From Cristatella mucedo (lineage: Eukaryota; Bryozoa; Phylactolaemata; Cristatellidae), in contig WPIO01000008.1 of the NCBI GenBank assembly GCA_009760855.2, positions 11,970,001 to 12,034,000 of the forward strand: a stretch of 64,000 bases of DNA, read 5' to 3'. Shown here in pieces: positions 31,501-43,940 of the stretch. The notes below the pieces were generated by a model that searched no databases, was not told the DNA's origin, and was given only the letters and a program-made list of their open reading frames with translations. Each line of letters starts with the position of its first letter. Within the stretch, counting starts at the first letter, position 1. Made by a program: the position numbers and the translations under genes.

Positions 31501-32431
31501 GACTGCTGGCAGCCGAGGCTGCGCAGCCACTGCATCTCCTCGCTCCCTCACCGACGACAGCTGCAGCTGGAAAGGCGCGGCTGGCACCGATGAGCTTGGC
31601 TGCATCGAGGACGGGCGGTCGCAGGAGAAGACTTCCGACTGCCGACGGTGAAGGCGTGCCGGCCGCACGCTGAGGGTCTACGTCAAAACGGCAAGCACGC
31701 ACGGGCGACAAAGGCGTCGGCGGCGTGCTGCAGCCGGAATCTGCCGCCGGAGCCACTTTCTTCAAGCGCAGCTTGAGTCCGTCTGTTTGCCTCACACTAA
31801 ACATGGGGCGGTCCATTCCCGAATCGGCCGACGGCACCTCGGCCACCATCGCTTCCATTCGAATGCCAACGTCGCGCGGCCCGCCATCAACGTCATCGCC
31901 GCGAGCGTCGCAATGCGCTGCAGAGGCAGCAGCAGCTGCGACACGTTTCGACGGGCGACCGCAGGCGGTAGTGTTGCTGAACGAGTGTTCGTGCACCGTG
32001 ATGCCGTGTAGCCGCAGCTCAGCCAACGTAAGAAACCCGGCGCTACAGTGCCGGCACACGTGCCTAATGCAATCGACGTGGGAGCGCCGCTGGTGAGCGG
32101 CAAGTGCGGCCGCCGTGGCGTACTCGTCGCGGCACACGCAGCACACCAGAGGTGGAAGGTCAGTCGCACTGGCTGCTGTGGCTGCAGCGTCCATGCCTGA
32201 GCAGTCGTCCGGCATGCAGTGCTTCCGGCGAAGGCAATGCTGCCATTCAGGCACGTAGCTCTGTCGTCGAGCGTGGAGTTGCAGCTCTTGCAGACGTCCG
32301 AACGACTGCAAAAAGTCAATTCGGAACCTGAACGGAATGCAGCGTTGCCACTCAGCACTGCAGCTGGTCAAAGGCACCTCAGGTGAGAAATGCCACGAAA
32401 GTGAGACCCTCGAAAGAGATGCGCTCGGCAA
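28535..32431 (-). CDS. large two-finger C2H2 zinc-finger protein, low-complexity body
   Basis: An uninterrupted frame of 1,298 codons in GC-rich DNA. Two C2H2 fingers lie close together near the N-terminus: C97-C100...H113-H118 and C126-C129...H142-H147, both with x12 and x4 spacing. A very long Ala/Ser/Pro/Gly-rich region with His and Gln runs follows. The last ~110 residues look folded: a helix-rich segment LRARACTMLVTLFPHL and, at the end, LLSRLLPGLGWADLLADGVS with TFSDLLDRV. The first ~70 codons may be intron or UTR: a TTTTTGCAG acceptor-like site lies near 32,311, and ATGs at 32,215 (MPDDCSG) and 32,194 (MDAAA) precede the fingers. A nuclear DNA-binding or regulatory role is inferred from the fingers. 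I do not recognise the ortholog. Confidence 0.7.
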   Translation of the reverse strand: MPSASLSRVSLSWHFSPEVPLTSCSAEWQRCIPFRFRIDFLQSFGRLQELQLHARRQSYVPEWQHCLRRKHCMPDDCSGMDAAATAASATDLPPLVCCVCRDEYATAAALAAHQRRSHVDCIRHVCRHCSAGFLTLAELRLHGITVHEHSFSNTTACGRPSKRVAAAAASAAHCDARGDDVDGGPRDVGIRMEAMVAEVPSADSGMDRPMFSVRQTDGLKLRLKKVAPAADSGCSTPPTPLSPVRACRFDVDPQRAAGTPSPSAVGSLLLRPPVLDAAKLIGASRAFPAAAVVGEGARRCSGCAASAASSPEAFPTTPPGGGLACTVPVAVTNGHYFAAAAIGSDSSSSDGGGHVSARSEGRIPLAAAKPHLIRPPTFRPPLAKPQADAAATPSGASNIIKKPRLLLSETAGVPAATGNGLLLCFQQSPAFAAASQSRNGLRGLTSAPALARHPAFGSDALPLLSPKPSMLTEPLRGRPFPGQTSLFPAALDAEARLRAWQSRELLAGGGRELRLAGLPFRSPATLGSAAAIAAAAAASATAAAGLLGGGCAASSRAPSFSPLRASPSPLAALATGLASASSSPFGSHGSRDWQQQHSEPFSTSAATTEAARTWNASNFGALAPPPSTGFGDEQRPMTATAAAALTQPLPAGGHDGSPAAPGHHADPSERPMRPRPPTAPADATSSPYGGSGALPDAALIDRAAPRGTRFQLVASPADGSACSTVPPPPSQQHHHPSPGADDDDAAPPSATVAPLPLEPAPRSSEETPAAHAIGKCRDGGVLKPQLVVRPPVNGHVIRPTSWHRSEFWEKQARARRQQQQQEANAGSNDRQRRQQSTDEEGGGAAAAARALSSSVSEDSGIGEPVPARPCSRDIDVAERAVGCGGPADSLAGAAAVACATATVAGVVESTTVEASSSSSRGLADASAASGSQDDRRSCADARLGSSSAGRLNGQWSPEPFSRAAEIAIARTPAASSGVGPAVEHRAPAVSAPPPPPDRISGSCDLGVPCLVLSIPLSLLRSSLPACGGSRADGKIATAAVSSPEGRPDRLEAAGQLRTNGFYDSGDAVAAAAATPGLRSSRKFKAVPRRFAGPRNAASRDALGSSEEENARAASSSSSESSSCSEDEAGSAAAAFESAEVAALLLGGGCARTSGAPLFELNRYAQDERALAHLRARACTMLVTLFPHLRVGGHFRPGTSDVEDLVDRVRQAVEGECVQGGGSGSGGALVVVPSEATPRRTLRLALTARARTDVEGLQRNVCALLSRLLPGLGWADLLADGVSTFSDLLDRVVAANSVP

Positions 32432-32544
32432 AAGCGGCTAGGCGAAGCCGATGTCTTCAGCTACACTGAGCAGTGAGTGCAAATCAAACAGATCAATCAA
32501 GCTGGAGCTGGCTTACTCGACATCCTGATTATCTCCTACTTAAA

Positions 32545-33110
32545 TTAATAATAATAATAATAATAATAATAAGGCATCTGTGAAGCACCCTAAAAGAAAT
32601 CGACCTCTTTCTAGGCATTGTACGCATGCTCGATAAGAAGCACATCAATTATTTAGTAATAAAATGCCCAGTGTCAGCGTGCATAAGCACGCAAAGGACA
32701 ATCCACAATAACAGAGTGAACGCTGTGCAGATTAGGTGGGATTATAGCATCTTTGTAAGTGGCACCCAAGTCAGAGGATGTCGTGACATCACTCGGGAAT
32801 GAGCACAGGACTTGGAGAGCATACGAACTAAAAGCACGGTCTCTAAAGGATCTGAAAGGATTACAGACGCAGCTAAAGGACTCAGGTCAGAAGAACGGCA
32901 TGATGCCTTGCCTGATTGGGGAGAATTCCCAAAAGGCAGGCCGGAACAAGAGAATGAAAGGGCCTGTAAGTGAGTGACAGAACCCTGAACTCCATATGCT
33001 TTTTGACAGAGAGCCAGTGCATGTCGGTGAAAAGTGTTGTAATGCAGCAGTTGCTAATTTCAAAACAGACAGCCTAGCTGCAGAGTTTTGCACAAGTGTA
33101 CATGCCTTAT
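32545..33110 (-). mobile_element. CR1/L2-like LINE 3' fragment
   Basis: On the minus strand there are reverse-transcriptase C-terminal traces (QNSAARL near 33,090, shifted TCTGS and FKVLSLT-like text). They are followed by GTGCCTAGAAAGAGGTCGAT and TTAGGGTGCTTCACAGATGCC, ending in (ATT)n at 32,547-32,572. The microsatellite end matches the LINE copies at 56,560 and 58,285. Confidence 0.65.
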
Positions 33111-35300
33111 TACACTGGCAGGAAGATCTGCACGTTACAGAAATCTTGGCGGGATGTCACAAATGCGTTGACAGCTTGTCTATGTATCCTTGTCTAAGTA
33201 GGTTCGAAATCTTGCTATGTCTTGTAGTTGAAAGTAGTCGGATTTTACTGTGGAACTGACTTTTAAACAGGACACTCAATTCCATCTAGATGCTACAAAG
33301 GATGTGCTAGCTGAGCACATTTCGAGGGGTAGGTTTTCTAATTTATAAATAACACTAGGTTTGCTCATAACTAGGAAGTTGATTTTATCGTCATCTAATT
33401 AGAGAGTTAGCTTCGATCAGTTCGAATTTCAGCAGTACATGCCACACATGGGAGCCGAGAGAGATCAGGTGACATGCTAAGATGCTCAAAAAAGCATTAG
33501 CGATAAACGGTATTAAATGCTGCAGAGAGAATGCTGCAGAGAAATACAGCTGAGCTAGTAGAGAGACAATTTAAGTCTGCAATCCTGGGAGGATCGTAAT
33601 ATACTTGCAACAGTGCTGACTTGGAGTAAAATCGTACAGACAGAACTTATGTGATAGGTTTGAGTCTTGATATATGAGTTTTGCTGGTCTACCACTATGC
33701 ATTTCCGAATCTCCGAAAGGAGCGGCAATAGGGATACTGGGCAGAAGTGCACAAGTTCTCCTGGTCTAGTATTAGCTTCTTAACGAGCAGCCTAACAAAA
33801 TCCTTTTTGCAGGATGCAGAAACAAGACCCAAGCGCAGGGACATAATTATTATGCTAGTTGAGCAGGGCAGCAGCAAATCTATGCCATCCACACAGGAGC
33901 ACAGTAGGCATGGGGTCTCCAGGGCAAGTAATTTTTAAGACTAGATGAACTTAGAGATAGAGGTCATTATGCATGCTTGAAGGTCGACATTAAGGCACCG
34001 GAAGGGAGGGTGGGGACTCTTTCGGGAATGTTATCGTGGGCACAGACAACTTGATTTATCTATCTTGCTAACAAATAAACTAGATAAACTATCTATCTGC
34101 TAGATCACCACAACGATCACTAGGTAAGGTACTTATGAAGGAGCAGTTGAGATAGTTGACGAACAACGTAAGAATAGTTTGGATTGTGCATCTGTGATAC
34201 TGTTTTTGTTTATAGAAGCCAGACTTGGCTAGGATGGATTGGTACGACTAATAATCCCTGTATGACAGTGCATGGATGGCCAGTCCTGATCTGTATGCTT
34301 TTTCAAGCTTACACTTAGCCGTCCTACTTAGTTTAGTCTGCGATAAATCATAGGCCATTTCGGCAAGCGTGTTTGCTGCGCTTAGTCAGAGGAGCAAACT
34401 TGTCCAGAACCTGGGCTAGTGCAGTGTTGTAGCAATGCACCAGTGAGGGCAGGTCAGATAGAGGATTGAGCAGGAAGGTTACGGACGATATTCTTGTGTG
34501 GATAGCACCAATGTCAGGGGCCGAAGACTTGACGAATAGGTGATTTTAAATACCGAAGAGGACATAAACTGCAGACTGAATGATATCTGAATGTGGTCAG
34601 ATATGCAGAATTTGGTAATAATGTATTGTGTGGCATCTGTGGTGTGAGGCCATGCACATGAGCCACAACAGAAAATGAACCAGCCCATGTAAATGCGATT
34701 TTGCACATAAGAGGACAGTTGAGTTATAGCAGAGACTTAAAATTACCTAGTACCCAGAAGGGGTGATTTATGGAACAAAGAATCGATATTTCTAAACAAT
34801 TTGAAATAAAGCAATACTTTGTATTTGGGTGCAATAGGTTACTGACACCATTGCCAGATTGTTGTCGGAGCAATTCAACACAAGCAGTTGTAAACATTGT
34901 TTCGAAGGGACAATTGGGTTGAGATTGAGAGAGAAAGCTGTTTGACAGTGACTACCCTATCACCGGTTATAGTGACTTCGAGGTAGTAAAGAAAGAGAAG
35001 CCTGCAGGGGTGGCCTCAGTTATAGCTGGGCAGTGAGACGATTTCAGCCAGGTCTAGGTTGCAGCAAATAGGTCAAGGAAATCATCTAGAATCATGTCAC
35101 ATATTATTAGTGGGTTAGTGTATTTTTTAATGAGCATACCCTATGCAAGCTTTAAAAGTGGCTGCTGGGTTATAGTCGCTTGCTAATCACTAAGTTGGAG
35201 CGATTCATTGTAATACTTAAGGGAGATCGCACTTGGCGGTTCAAGACAATGCAGCAAACTACGGATATGCATTCCTTACCCCTCTTGAATAAATAAATGC
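33111..35300. other. intergenic, no gene seen
   Basis: Only frames below 75 residues without domains are present. No clear repeat is recognised. Confidence 0.4.
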
Positions 35301-35309
35301 ATGTTAGCT

Positions 35310-35470
35310 TATTTAACAGCCTCATTTGTATATCGGCAAAAGGGCCTTAACGGCTATCACCACCGCTTGCAATTGGCAATAAAGGATCGCCCACTGAACG
35401 ACTCAAACCTACGACCTCGGCAGTGAAGATCGAGCACCTTACCTCCTGGGCTATCACTCTTGCATGGCAT
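35310..35470 (-). repeat. tRNA-derived SINE, family A
   Basis: Minus-strand copy: GGCGATCCTTTATTGCC body, GGTGATAGCCGTTAAGGCC, then ATACAAATGAGGCTGTTAAA and TAAGC. The B box is degraded to GGTTTGAGTC. Confidence 0.7.
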
Positions 35471-36640
35471 GGGGCTTCATGTGCCAGAGATACCCAATAA
35501 GTGAGCCCTGGCAGAGGGCTGCAGCATCCAGGAATGCATTAGAGAAAAAAAATAGTGAGGCGATAATAGGCATGCACGATCGTACCGAATAATATGGTCA
35601 CTAAGAGCCGGCCAAGTTACAGTGGTAAATAGCCCGGGTGCAGGAGCCCATGCCGACTCGACGGCAGCCATAGGGCAGCAAGCCTTTACGTGTCCACAAG
35701 CCTGTATCTCTTCTCTGATGGAAAGGGTAAAAAAACAGGTGCTTAAAACAGGTTTTAGCTGTATCAGGGGTGTTGGGGAAATGAATGCTTGTCATGCTAC
35801 TTGGTTGACTATATCGAGCAAGTAGTAGCCAGGGGCCTTGTCCCCCCCCCGCCCCCCCCCCAGGGAGGGGGACAGGAGCTTTTGCAGCTGAACAGCTGAG
35901 TCTGCCTCGGTGCATGCTTATTTGTTCACGGTCAGCACCACAGAGGAGCCGCAGTAAAAGTCCAAAGCCCGGAGCTGCTCGAGCACAGCTGCTCCCGCTG
36001 CAAGGATGCACATCAGTGGCTCTTACGACTTTCGACAGATACTTGCGATCACGAGCAGAGAGCAAAATCGTTCGTCACAAGAGCGGCTACTATTAAGAAG
36101 TAAAGAAAAGCTCAGTCGGTCAGCTACGACTGGGATTTGACCTCGTGGAGTGCCAGCCTATACCCGATTCAATCAGTGCAAAATACAGGTAGGCAGCCTT
36201 AGCTGGAGGCCAACCAATCGGCTAGCCTGAGATGATCGGCGACGACTTTTCTTTAGTATCACATAGTCATCGAAAGCAGCAAGGGTGCGTATTCCAGCCT
36301 GGACTGAAAGGGACCCAGCAGCAGTCTTACAACCACAAGTATTGAAGGAATCTCCTAGTGGCATGGGCATCTGCAGCTTTAATCATTCCTAAAACTTGGT
36401 GCAGACTACTAACCCTATCTTCAAGAGCGATTTTCGCCACAAACTGAAGCTCAAAATAAACTGACGTCCAATCTGTTCAACGTCGTCGTGACTGCGATCG
36501 TCAGTCGAAATAATCAGCCATATTTATGCACGAACTTCGGCAGGCGTTAAAACGATCATCTTCCTTGACAGCTTGCTCATTCCACTAGCAGGTCCTCACG
36601 CGACTATAAATGAGCAATCCCCCCTAGCTACCGTTCATAT
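35471..36640. other. intergenic, no gene seen
   Basis: Contains a C-rich homopolymer patch at about 35,840-35,860 followed by AGGGAGGGGG. A 154-residue minus frame (36,065-35,601) has no domain and probably reflects composition. Confidence 0.35.
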
Positions 36641-36654
36641 ACATTTGTTGACTA

Positions 36655-36830
36655 AATGTCTTGTCTTAGCCTACGGGTACGGTGCTTGCACTTCAAGGCC
36701 CAGGTCCTGGGTTCGAGTCCTGAAGCAGGCAATAATTCATTGCCAACTGAAAGCCTTTTGGTCAAAGCCTTTGAAGCTCATCTGCTGCTATATCATCATG
36801 AGGCTGTTGAATCAGCAAAACTTTACTTTT
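36655..36830 (+). repeat. tRNA-derived SINE, family A, diverged
   Basis: Head with GGTTCGAGTCC near 36,711, GCAGGCAATAATTCATTGCC body, and the tail GAGGCTGTTGAATCAGC. Confidence 0.65.
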
Positions 36831-39800
36831 ACCCATTCTTTCGAGTTCTCAACAGCTGAACTAGTTTTCACAATTACAAAATCTCTTCTCCTTATCCCGA
36901 CTCGGGACATTTTCTTTCTTGTCGTCTTCAGCTGCTTCGTCTTGCTAACTGTGTCTTTAACCAGTATTTCTAATACGACTTAACTTCTAACTTTTTATTT
37001 ATAGTATGAGGTAAATGTTACACACATCATGCATCAGTCCATAGCCAACGCTGACTCAGTGGAACCGTGGTTCGACCCATAACAGGATTAAACCTGTTCA
37101 AACTAGGCTTACATTTTAAAATTCACACACTGATGCATGCTCCTACTTGTCCGAGAAATCTGCTGAAAAAGCAAGGTGCAGTCGACCAATAAATAAGCAA
37201 CTGAGAATGGGTTAAGGGTGGCAGGATTTGGTTTGCCAGTTTGAGCTGGGAAGGACGATATGATGGGGGTGGGCCGCAATGTAAGCCTCACTAACAAAAC
37301 CCCTGCTCTCACGCTGGAGCTATTAGACAGGCTTAAGATTTTTCTTTCGGCTTGACCTGTCAGTCAGCCACAGCCCGGGCAAATGCACAAGACAGCTGCT
37401 GCACTTGCTGGGCAAAAATTCCAACGTCCAGTTGGAACAGTAACTCAACTAGTATTCCACACACACGCTACCTGTGGAGTGACAATCAATTGGAATACGG
37501 CCTATAGTGGGATTGTGTAATAAAGCAAGACGATCGGTTGACTGGCGCTCAGGAAGGTCAGGGCAGCCATGCAGGCACCTAGCCTGCATGGCGATTGAGG
37601 TGTGGGGCAAGGGCCTACCACTAAAGGCCCTTAACCTGTAGCCACGTAGCACACTAAGCACTGGACGACTGGGATAACGATGACTTGACCAGAGTACAGG
37701 GTGCCACGAAAAATTATGCCTGCATCCCTCCTGGAAATCCTGGACCTCAAGCCGAGTCTAGAAAGGAGACTCTGGGCAAAAGCCGGTGGCACGAGGCTGC
37801 CGATTGGAGACGAAACTACATGATGCACGCCCCCCATCGAGGCAAGATTTGAGCTGCATCAGAGCCACTGAGCACGTATGATCACAGTGACGGCCAAGTA
37901 GGACCAACGCTATGTGACTTGAAGCAATGCTTTGAACGATGCCACCGGACATTAAAACTCGATCGAGTGCAGGCTGGAACAACCTGCCACATAAAAAAAA
38001 ACATAACGAACCTTCAGCCGAATTTATAAAGCACAAAGCCTCTCCTTAAGGATACTGTTGTGCTAGTTGGTATGCAGTGCCGCAGTATCAGTGATGCAGG
38101 ACACAAACATGACTAGTTGATGCACACACACTCACACATGTCTGTAAAGATTTGCCACCCAGCCTTCTGACCTAAATTTACTGAATGCATCTTTGAAGTA
38201 ACGACTATACATGCTAGAGGCACAATCAAACATCAAGAAACACACCGTATTGCTGCTTGCTAGTGCACAGCCGTATGCTTAATGCTACACAATTCACGTC
38301 AGGCGAAGCATCATGCTGAACTCTTATCCTCCTTGTAGTGCTATGAGCAAGCTACTACAGGTCTTCTGGATTACCAAACGTGCAGTTCAGCAGGCTGTAC
38401 TAAGCTCAGATACAAAACACTACAATGTCATGTCACCCTCTACTGGCAGCAGGACGTTGCATGGATTGCTGGCTACTTGGCAGCATCACTTAAGGACTAA
38501 TTGGCTACTGTAATCACTCCCAAAGACTTCCCACAACAGCCACAAGCACCCGACTAAAGTAAGGAAGGCAACCCAATCGAAGTTAATACACCATCAAGGG
38601 CATCACAATAACATTTTAGTTTAAAAAATTCTTGCATACATGTGGCCTCGTGCCAAAACATACAGGGGCTCACACTAACTGGCACAAACACAATCATGTG
38701 CACACTTAGGCAGAAATTGTGGACGTGATACCATTGCTATAACTATGGATACGGTTCCGATCATAAAGGAGGTCAAACTAAAAACAAACCTCGACTCTCA
38801 AATCTACATGGCATGCATTCATACCTAACTTGAGCATGTAGGTAATCTCTACATGCTGAGGCATCTCAGTTGTAGATTGGACTAGGTTGGATAACCTGCA
38901 TACGGCTGCTTGGACGGCACCAGAAGAAAGCCACAGTAAATGCAAAAGGATATGCCCAGCACCCTGAACATCGAACACGCATGCAGGTGGACGTCTGGAC
39001 CAGCATCAACACCAACTGTGCCTCACAGCAGAGGCGCCAACACGTACTTTTATGACAGTGCCATGAGACCAAAACATCTAGCAATTCGGTGAGCCTGAAA
39101 GTTACGACAGCGTTGAGATTTGTTCTCTCTCCAGCAAAATTTCGATAATGATACCACTTACTAACTAAGGGTTTGCATCAAACAGCAGTTACATGTTACT
39201 GTAGTAAAATCACAGAATCGGATCTCCCATCAACATTTTTGGTACGGATGCATCACACTACATCTGGAGTAAATGCATTCAAAATGGAACCAGAGTTACT
39301 TTATCATGAAAGCCTTATAAAGTAATCGGCAGGCATATTACGAGTCGTCCTACTGGCAATTGGGCTAGTTAGACAGTACTTTACAGAGCTCCTGATCGAG
39401 AAAAGCTATTCTGTATGGCGAATGACACAAGCCAACCGGTGAGTGGAGGTTATGTATTTGAAGTTCTTATTTAGTACACCGCTCATAAACGAGAAGTAAC
39501 CTATGTTTTTTAGTTCCAGCGTTCAGAAAGCGGCACAAGCTTGACATAAATCACCTTATACCATCAATGAGTCCTAGGACAACCAGACCACTTAGCAAAC
39601 CGAGTTTACACCCACCTACCCGGTACCTCTACCCAAGTACGAAGGGCTAAAGCACCGCTAACCAGTTTGCATTATACGTTCGGCATCAAACGCTCACTAA
39701 GAGGTACTGCTATTCCACGTATACGGAAAAACAAGGAGATGATGCCGGCTGCTCCCCCCTGCTTCCTCTACCCTATCCGGCTGTCCACGACGCGCGATCC

Positions 39801-40990
39801 AAGAGGATGATGGAAATGTCTCAGATCCCACTCACGTAGGTCCAGCCACGCACTCACCAGAAATTCAGGCTCTACCACCAACTCACCTTTTTACACCTGC
39901 CGCAGGTATACCGTTTAGAATGGTTGCGGACGTAGTACACGTGGTACCTCAATAGGTGAGCAGTCCGAAAAACTTCACCGCACCCAGTGCAAAGTGCATA
40001 TTTCATAATGAAGGCGTCAATTCGCCCGAGAAGATTTTTGCTTTACCATTTCGGTTCAGTAATTGAAAAAACTGTAATATAAGAAAAGTCACCACCTTAA
40101 GACTAGTTTGCCATTAAGAAAAATGCGCTTGGGAAGGTCCCAATTTAATGAACGTACAATGTGATAGTACGTAAACGGCTTTACTATGAATACCAGGAGC
40201 TAACTTATGGCTGGCCTCAGCTCTTCCATACATTACAAATCAGGCTGCCCGATATCCTACGATTACCAGAGCAAGACACCCCCCTCCCCAACTTCAGAGC
40301 ACACATCCGCCAGCCGGTGGAGAGCGCTTATTAACTTACAGGCTACACATAACGCTGGCAGCGATACACCTACCTCTCTGAGTTAAAGACTACATGTCAG
40401 TGTTTCAGGATCCTAGGGTAAGCGCTCCACGACACAAAAAGAAAGGAAGCAGGACGAGCCAGCACACCACTTCCTCCAGTACTAAGCACGGGAAGCCATG
40501 CTGAAAATAGTGCATGTGCAAGGGAGATAAACTCAGTAACCGGAACCGGAAGTGTGTACCATGGGGCAACAGGTCATGAACAGCACCAGAATTACCAACG
40601 CACATTTACGTGCAGCCGCTCTGCAGCATATGGTAAATTACCTTGCTCCTTGGTAATTAGTAAGGACCTACTATTACAATCATTTAGCCAGCAATGTTAC
40701 GTGCACTACCTAGCTTTGAAACACGGCTTTGCTCAACCTGACAAACCACCGGTGGCTTCCGAAAATAGTTGTTGATCGCTCATTCATTAACAGCATTATG
40801 CTGACCTATAAGGTGCTCTTTCAATATTAACACATTTTCAGTAATCCATGCAAGAATACTATCCTGTTCGTCTGGTCGCAACGGTCGCACGGCACAGCAC
40901 AGCTCAAAACAGCAGCATTTAGACATACAAGAACTGTATTGTACAAAAATCACAAATCATTTACCCAGTGTGTACACACTGGAGCTTAGG
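36831..40990. other. intergenic, no gene seen
   Basis: About 4 kb with only short frames lacking domains and no obvious repeat family. It ends at the 3' side of the minus-strand SERBP1 gene, so part may be its 3' UTR and downstream DNA. Confidence 0.4.
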
Positions 40991-41015
40991 CACAATTGCC
41001 ATATTAGTGATCTGA

Positions 41016-43395
41016 TTATTTCCCTTTTCCAAGAGCAGGGAAATCATTTTCATCATCAACACAAAGAGCAGCTTCTTCTTTTCTTGGAGTACCACGAGAT
41101 CGGTTGAAGGTACCACGACGATCTCCGCCTCTGTAGCCTCCTCTACCAAAGCCGCCTTCACCAAATCGGCCAAAGCCACCTTCATTCCCAAAACCACTTC
41201 GCTGTTGTTGGTCTTGGTCACTCTGAGGCTCATCGGAAGGTGCAAAAGATCTCCGGCCAGAAAATCCACCACGTTCACCAAATCCACCACGTTCACCAGA
41301 ATTGAATGGTCGTTCTCTAACCGGCTTCTCAGCATTGTTGTCGGAAAACCCTGGTCGCTCCGAATTCTCAGACGAAAAGCCACCCCGTCCTCTAAACCCA
41401 TCGTAGTTTCTTTCGCCACCTCGACCTCCTCGTCCCCGGCGCCTGGCAGCGAATCCACGTTCATTGTCGTTGAAGGTAATTTTAATGTTTAGCTTATTGA
41501 GAGTGGCACGAGTGTCGTCGATCTCCTCTTCCTACAAACGAAATAACGGTCAATCAGCAAAACCAACACACAGTGTCAGCAACTATGACGAGATGCAGTA
41601 TAGCAACTGAAGGATAACCTCATCGGATTCTTCACTAGCATCTTCAACTGCCTCCTCATCCTTGGCCTTGGTCAGCATAAAGGTGTTTTTCCATTGCTTG
41701 TTGTCCACGCCCTCATTGGGTTTCCTTGTATTGAATTCAGCCTTCACACGGAGTTTGCTCTGCTGTGCTTTCCATTCGTCAAGTGTCATTTCCAGAGGCT
41801 CGGCAGCTTCATCCTGTGGTACACTGGGCTGTTCCCTGAAAGAACCGAGTTGCTGTGCATGGTAACTCAAATTTAGAAGCTGAGCCCAAGAAAAAAGCTA
41901 GCAAAAAATCACGAACGATGACATCAATAGAATGAATGCAAGCACACGGAGCTTCACCAGAGCTAGACAAAACTAAGCTGATCGCCCGAGTTAAGCCAAT
42001 CGCAGTGTCCTATATTGCATGCAGAATGCATGAGGACGAGTTAAAGGTGATACACGAGTACGACGAGGTAACCGTGAACTAATCGACAGCAGCACACGAG
42101 TGATTTAACATCACCCTGAATGCAAATAACCAACTACTCAAAATAATAAAGGAATAACACTTGACAAGCAGTCTTGACAAAGGCCTTGCATTCGGAGTCA
42201 CTGCTATAGCACGTTCATACGCAAAAGACAAATCATGATAAAAACAACCAGATATTCTCACACTTAGTAAGTACGTAGCTTATCACTAACAAGCAGCTTG
42301 AAGATTCCGACTGTTGGGATGGGGACTAGGAAGGCAGAAACACCACAGCTAGCGAGTCAAGCAAGGCATCACCAGAAGGCACGTCAGGGTGTCTTACGCG
42401 TTAGGGTCCTGATTTTCCGTGTCTTCGGGCGGGCTCGTCTCGGGGGCACTTTCGGTGACAACAACGGCTTCTGCTTGGAGGTCGTCTTCCACAGTTCCCC
42501 AATTATGAGATCCTCCGCCTTCTTTTTTGTCAACGGGCTTAACACCGGTCCTGTCGCTGCCACTGTGCCGATCGAACTCTCGCTTTTCAAATCGGTTAAA
42601 ACCGCCGCCCCTGCCGAAGCCTCGTCCTCCTCGGGCGAACCCTCCTCCTCGTGAACCACCGCGAGCATCGTTGCTGCTGCAAAGTGCCGCTACGGCCATT
42701 ACACAGCCGCTCGACGGTACCGACAGCGGTGCCAAGCAAGAAATAGCGCGCGCGTGCGTGCAGCCCACGGCTCACCTGGGAAAGCCACCCTCCTCGAATT
42801 GCCTGCGCGGAGGCGGTCTCTCCTCGCCGAGCCTCGGCTCTTCAGAGAAGTTAACTGCCCTATCAGTTCGTTGCCTGGGCGGGCGGGCAGATCTCGCATC
42901 TAAACGTGAGCGAGTAGCCATTGTTGCGTGCATCTCGCGGTCATTGTTGTCAGTCGCCGAAAACGCTAGGGCAGCTCATACGATTTCTAGACGCCGCCGC
43001 AGCGGTCTAGCGGCGGTCAGTGGGCAGTGCGACCTACATATGTTGAGCGTCAAAAATGGCCATGCGGACTGAAGGCGCCGCATTCAGCTCGGCGACTTAC
43101 CTACGTTTACTCTCGGAGCCGAGTCCGAGCTCTTATTACCGTTTTGCTGCACCTTTCCGCCGTCCGCTGTTGATGCACTGGACGGCTTCGCCACTGACTT
43201 CTTTGCGCTAGCAGGAGCTTGCTTCTCGGTCTTGCTGGCTGGCTGGCCCTTTGCAGGCTGCTTGTCATCCTTCTTAGCTTTGCTTCGGCCTTCCTCCTGT
43301 TTCTTCAAAATCTCGTAGGGATCAGTATCATCGTCAATTGCCAAATTAAACCTATTTTGTACTTCTACTCCGTATTCGCCCATCCCGCTAGCCAT
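41016..43395 (-). CDS. SERBP1: SERBP1/HABP4-family mRNA-binding protein, five exons
   Basis: Cytoplasmic RNA- and ribosome-binding protein (Vig/Stm1/SERBP1 family). Exons, each with GT/AG ends and matching phases: 43,395-43,101; 42,965-42,776; 42,676-42,398; 41,835-41,619; 41,531-41,016. This predicts 498 residues. Exon 1 starts [18 protein letters not shown] and has the [11 protein letters not shown]-terminal signature. Exon 3 carries the RGG-rich stretch and [14 protein letters not shown]...[14 protein letters not shown], diagnostic for the family. Exon 4 has [11 protein letters not shown] and [10 protein letters not shown]. Exon 5 has INIK-type [11 protein letters not shown], many RGG/GGF repeats (arginine-methylation type) and the conserved DENDFPALG terminus. 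The exon 3 acceptor could be 3 bp further in (42,673). The exon 4 donor (GTTATC) is weak. Longer than the ~400-residue human protein. Confidence 0.92.
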
Positions 43396-43940
43396 TAACG
43401 AGATGGCTACGGATTTATCACAACGTGCTGTTCGTATTGCTATACATGCAGCAATATGGCGTCGGTAACCCCGAGACAAAAATCATTACTGTGTAAACTA
43501 TATTTGATTACTAAAGAGATCTCAAAAATATTAATTAAAAATATTTCATGTTTTCATTCATTAATAATTTGTCAGAACGTGCTTCCACTTGACCATTTCC
43601 GAGAGGCGCAAAATGCAACCTCCGAGCTCGCCAGTTGCCAAGGACGTTTGGGGGCGGGTTGGTGTCGGTTGTTATCGCGCGGCGCCCTACGCCGGGTGCG
43701 GGAAACCGTTTCTTAACGGATGCGAATAACCCCGCTGATGTAATTAATTGCCGCGAGTAATGCAAGTGATTAAGAGAGGAGAGAGAGAGCTTGCGATTTC
43801 CGCCGGCGGCGTCTTCGGTGCGGTTCGGAGCTGCACTTGGATGTTGTACGGTTACTGCCATTGCCTGAGCAGTCGTAAATATCACATGCGCGGATGCATA
43901 TTGTACGCTGTTCTTCTTAGCAGGATCTAAGGACCAGAGT
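43396..43940. promoter_or_regulatory. upstream region of SERBP1
   Basis: The ~550 bp upstream of the SERBP1 start contain a GC-rich, CpG-containing stretch at 43,650-43,700 and no recognisable gene. Promoter placement is inferred only from position. Confidence 0.3.

Noticed and set aside
28446-32331. Many plus-strand frames of 60-206 codons opposite the zinc-finger gene
   Set aside because: GC-rich shadow frames; no domains, while the minus strand has two C2H2 fingers in one continuous frame.
40961-41464. 167-codon minus-strand frame at the SERBP1 3' end
   Set aside because: Alternative frame of SERBP1 exon 5; the real frame contains RGG repeats and the DENDFPALG end.
43396-43479. In-frame upstream start for SERBP1 at 43,479
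   Set aside because: The frame is open, but the extra residues are unlike the family N-terminus; [18 protein letters not shown] at 43,395 fits better.
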